From Fervidobacterium sp. (GTDB lineage Bacteria; Thermotogota; Thermotogae; Thermotogales; Fervidobacteriaceae): 10,095 nt of DNA. Every line of letters starts with the position of its first letter. The first letter of the stretch is position 1. A model generated the notes under the pieces. The model worked only from the letters and a program-made list of their open reading frames with translations. It did no database searches and had not been told where the DNA came from. Below, piece after piece: positions 6,640 through 10,095 of the stretch. Position numbers and translations under genes: made by a program. The stretch spans positions 1 through 10,095 of the forward strand of contig DPIB01000071.1 of the NCBI GenBank assembly GCA_003522805.1, read 5' to 3'.

Positions 6640-7700
6640 ATGATTAACATTTACGATATCATATTGAAAGCAAAGTCTGCTAGAGCGACAGACATACATC
6701 TGTCTGTAAATAATCCACCTATAATCAGGATCGATGGTTTCCTTGTAAGAATGCAAGGTTATCTCCCACTTTCAGAGCAGGATATATCATACACTGTAGA
6801 ACAGCTAATTGGTGAATATAAGATAGAGAATAAATCAGCACGTGAAACTGATTTTTCTTTTGGATTTGAAGACGTTAGAATCAGGGCGAATCTATACTAT
6901 GAGAGAGGAAAACCAGCTTTAGCACTGAGGATTATTACAAAGAGAATCAGAACATTTGAAGAACTTGGTATTCCAACCATACTGAAAGATTTCTGTGATA
7001 AAGATTCCGGTCTTGTTATAGTAACTGGGCCGACTGGTAGTGGTAAATCTACGACATTGGCAGCAATGATCGATTACATCAATTCAAAATACGCATATCA
7101 CATAATAACAATCGAAGACCCTATAGAATATGTTTTTGAGAACAAGAACTCACTGATACACCAAAGAGAGTTAGGCAGAGATACGCATAGTTTTAGTGAC
7201 GGTTTGAAATACGCACTCAGGCAAGACCCAGATATCATTCTAGTTGGTGAAATGCGTGATCTTGAGACGATAGCACTTGCACTTACAGCTGCAGAAACTG
7301 GACATTTAGTCCTTGCAACATTACACACAAACTCCGCAGCAACCGCTCCAGAAAGAATTGTCGATGTGTTCCCGGCTCATCAGCAGAAACAAATCTCGCT
7401 TCAGTTGGCGAATACTTTGATTGGTGTTGTATTCCAAAGGTTAGTCCCCAAAAAAGGTACAGGACTTATTCCAATCGTTGAAATACTTGTGGCAAATATG
7501 GCCGTCAAAAACTTGATAAGAGAAGGGAAGATACATCAGATAGAGAGCATAATGCAGACTGCTCAGAAACATGGAAACGTGTTATTCGATGATGCACTTT
7601 TGAAAGCATATTTCTCCAACGTGATTTCAAGGGAAACAGTTGTTGACTTTGCTAGGGAACCTGAGGAGGTGGCAAAGAAGATAGGATGGACAGGAGCTTA

Positions 7701-7701
<1 letters not shown>
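6640..7701 (+). CDS. pilT: Type IV pilus retraction ATPase
   Basis: PilT is a hexameric cytoplasmic ATPase that disassembles the pilus, powering twitching motility and DNA uptake. The 353-residue length is typical. The N-terminal PAS-like part begins with [18 protein letters not shown] (16-33). The ATPase core has Walker [10 protein letters not shown] (130-138), an Asp box TIEDPIEY (157-164), Walker [13 protein letters not shown] (197-208) and a His box [11 protein letters not shown] (221-231). The C-terminal [14 protein letters not shown] corresponds to the AIRNLIRE motif that marks PilT rather than the assembly ATPase PilB. ATG 6640 has GAGGTGA 4 nt upstream. No other pilus gene is present in the window. 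The stop overlaps the prfA start by one base. Confidence 0.95.
7692..7696 (+). promoter_or_regulatory. Ribosome binding site inside pilT that favours the prfA ATG at 7701
   Basis: AGGAG lies 4 nt before ATG 7701. A stronger GAGGAGGTGG at 7663-7672 is 13 nt from the upstream ATG 7686, which is too far for ideal use. This is the basis for preferring 7701, though 7686 remains possible. Confidence 0.5.
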
Positions 7702-9376
<1,675 letters not shown>

Positions 9377-9379
9377 CGC

Positions 9380-9419
9380 GTCTTTTGCACTGAACTGAAG
9401 TAGAATGTGGTTAGAAGAC
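9380..9419 (+). promoter_or_regulatory. Possible long-range hairpin in the rho leader
   Basis: GTCTTTT (9380-9386) can pair with AGAAGAC (9413-9419), with one G-U pair and a 26-nt loop, ending just before the rho ribosome binding site. Rho is autoregulated in other bacteria, so the leader is a sensible place for control. The stem is weak and may be chance. Confidence 0.15.
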
Positions 9420-9422
9420 AAT

Positions 9423-9429
9423 GGAGGTG
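9423..9429 (+). promoter_or_regulatory. Strong ribosome binding site that selects a TTG start for rho
   Basis: GGAGGTG lies 8 nt before TTG 9438, which is in frame with rho. The in-frame ATG at 9456 has only AAGGAA (9445-9450) upstream, so TTG 9438 is preferred. Confidence 0.65.
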
Positions 9430-9437
9430 TTTCTTAC

Positions 9438-10095
9438 TTGAATGAAGGAATAAACATGAGGCAACTCGAAGAAATGACAGTGAAAGAGCTTTACGAACTT
9501 GCAAGAAAATATGATATTCCAAGATACACAGCAATGAGGAAACAAGACCTTATATTTGAAATATTGGAGGCAAAAGCGAAGGCTGAAGGCTTTTTCTTTG
9601 GTGAAGGTGTTCTTGAAATTGCACCTGATGGATATGGCTTTCTCAGAAGTCTTGAAACGATGCTTTCGGGACCAAAGGATATCTATCTATCACAATCTCA
9701 AATAAGAAAGTTCAATCTAAACACGGGTGATATCATTTCGGGTGTGATTCGACCACCAAAAGAAGGGGAGCGCTTTAATGCTATGATAAAGATCGAAGCA
9801 ATAAACTATAAATCCCCCGAACTTGCTGATGAACGTGTGAATTTTGAAAACCTCACACCTGATTATCCAAAGGAAAGATACATACTGGAGACCGAAAGGG
9901 AAACGTATTCTACAAGACTGATTGATCTCTTTGCTCCGATAGGGAAAGGTCAGCGTGGTATGGTCGTTGCTCCACCAAAGACCGGAAAGACAACGATTCT
10001 AAAGGAAATGGCAAACGGGATAGCTCAGAATCATCCAGAAACCATAAGGATAGTGTTGTTAATCGACGAAAGACCAGAAGAAGTTACAGATATAA
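9438..10095 (+). CDS. rho: Transcription termination factor Rho, 5' part, cut by window edge
   Basis: Rho is a hexameric RNA-dependent ATPase that pulls transcripts from RNA polymerase. The 219 visible codons cover about half the protein. Residues 8-50 form the helical Rho N-terminal domain (LEEMTVKELYELARKY). The primary RNA-binding cold-shock-like domain follows, with RNP1-type DGYGFLR at 64-70 and IYLSQSQIRKFNL at 82-94. The ATPase domain begins near 160, with Walker A APPKTGKTT at 178-186 and Walker B IVLLID followed by ERPEEVTDI at 205-219. Everything visible matches normal Rho. The N-terminal region is short, with no long basic insertion before the RNA-binding domain. The gene begins 61 bp after upp; TTG 9438 is chosen by its ribosome binding site. 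The secondary RNA-binding loops and the arginine finger lie beyond the window. Confidence 0.96.
   Translation, partial: MNEGINMRQLEEMTVKELYELARKYDIPRYTAMRKQDLIFEILEAKAKAEGFFFGEGVLEIAPDGYGFLRSLETMLSGPKDIYLSQSQIRKFNLNTGDIISGVIRPPKEGERFNAMIKIEAINYKSPELADERVNFENLTPDYPKERYILETERETYSTRLIDLFAPIGKGQRGMVVAPPKTGKTTILKEMANGIAQNHPETIRIVLLIDERPEEVTDI

Noticed and set aside
9385..9406. TTGCAC and TAGAAT upstream of rho as a promoter
   Set aside because: The two hexamers are only 10 bp apart, too close for a sigma-70-type promoter.

Overview
The window looks like chromosome from a member of the Thermotogales, most likely near Fervidobacterium. This is an inference. It rests on AT-rich DNA with strong GGAGGTG-type ribosome binding sites, frequent TTG starts, an Ompalpha-like toga protein (SLH domain, long coiled coil, C-terminal membrane anchor), and the close match of the uracil phosphoribosyltransferase to what I recall of the Thermotoga protein. 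Every gene I can support reads on the + strand. I see no tRNA, rRNA, CRISPR array, complete insertion sequence or strong intrinsic terminator.

Left end (1-428): a decayed, truncated remnant of an IscB-type (RRXRR, OMEGA nuclease) gene enters from the left edge. It keeps the RuvC-I segment and the arginine-rich bridge helix, is cut by an in-frame TGA, and fades out near 320. A short leader with a possible extended -10 promoter and an 11-bp palindrome follows.

Envelope block (429-4051): first comes an Ompalpha-like gene whose SLH domain is split by an in-frame TAA. It is followed by a patatin-family lipase, an overlapping divergent patatin-like gene that has lost key glycines, and an exported LptA/OstA-like repeat protein. 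Tight spacing and translational overlap suggest one transcription unit concerned with the outer envelope and its lipids. The pairing of an intact patatin with a degenerate one, next to an LptA-like protein, is the best candidate here for an undescribed system.

Housekeeping block (4078-10095): miaA (tRNA A37 prenylation), dnaX (DNA polymerase III clamp-loader subunit), pilT (type IV pilus retraction ATPase), prfA (release factor 1, start overlapping the pilT stop), upp (uracil salvage) and the 5' half of rho (transcription termination factor), which runs off the right edge. Gaps are about 60 bp or less, so transcription may continue through much of the window.
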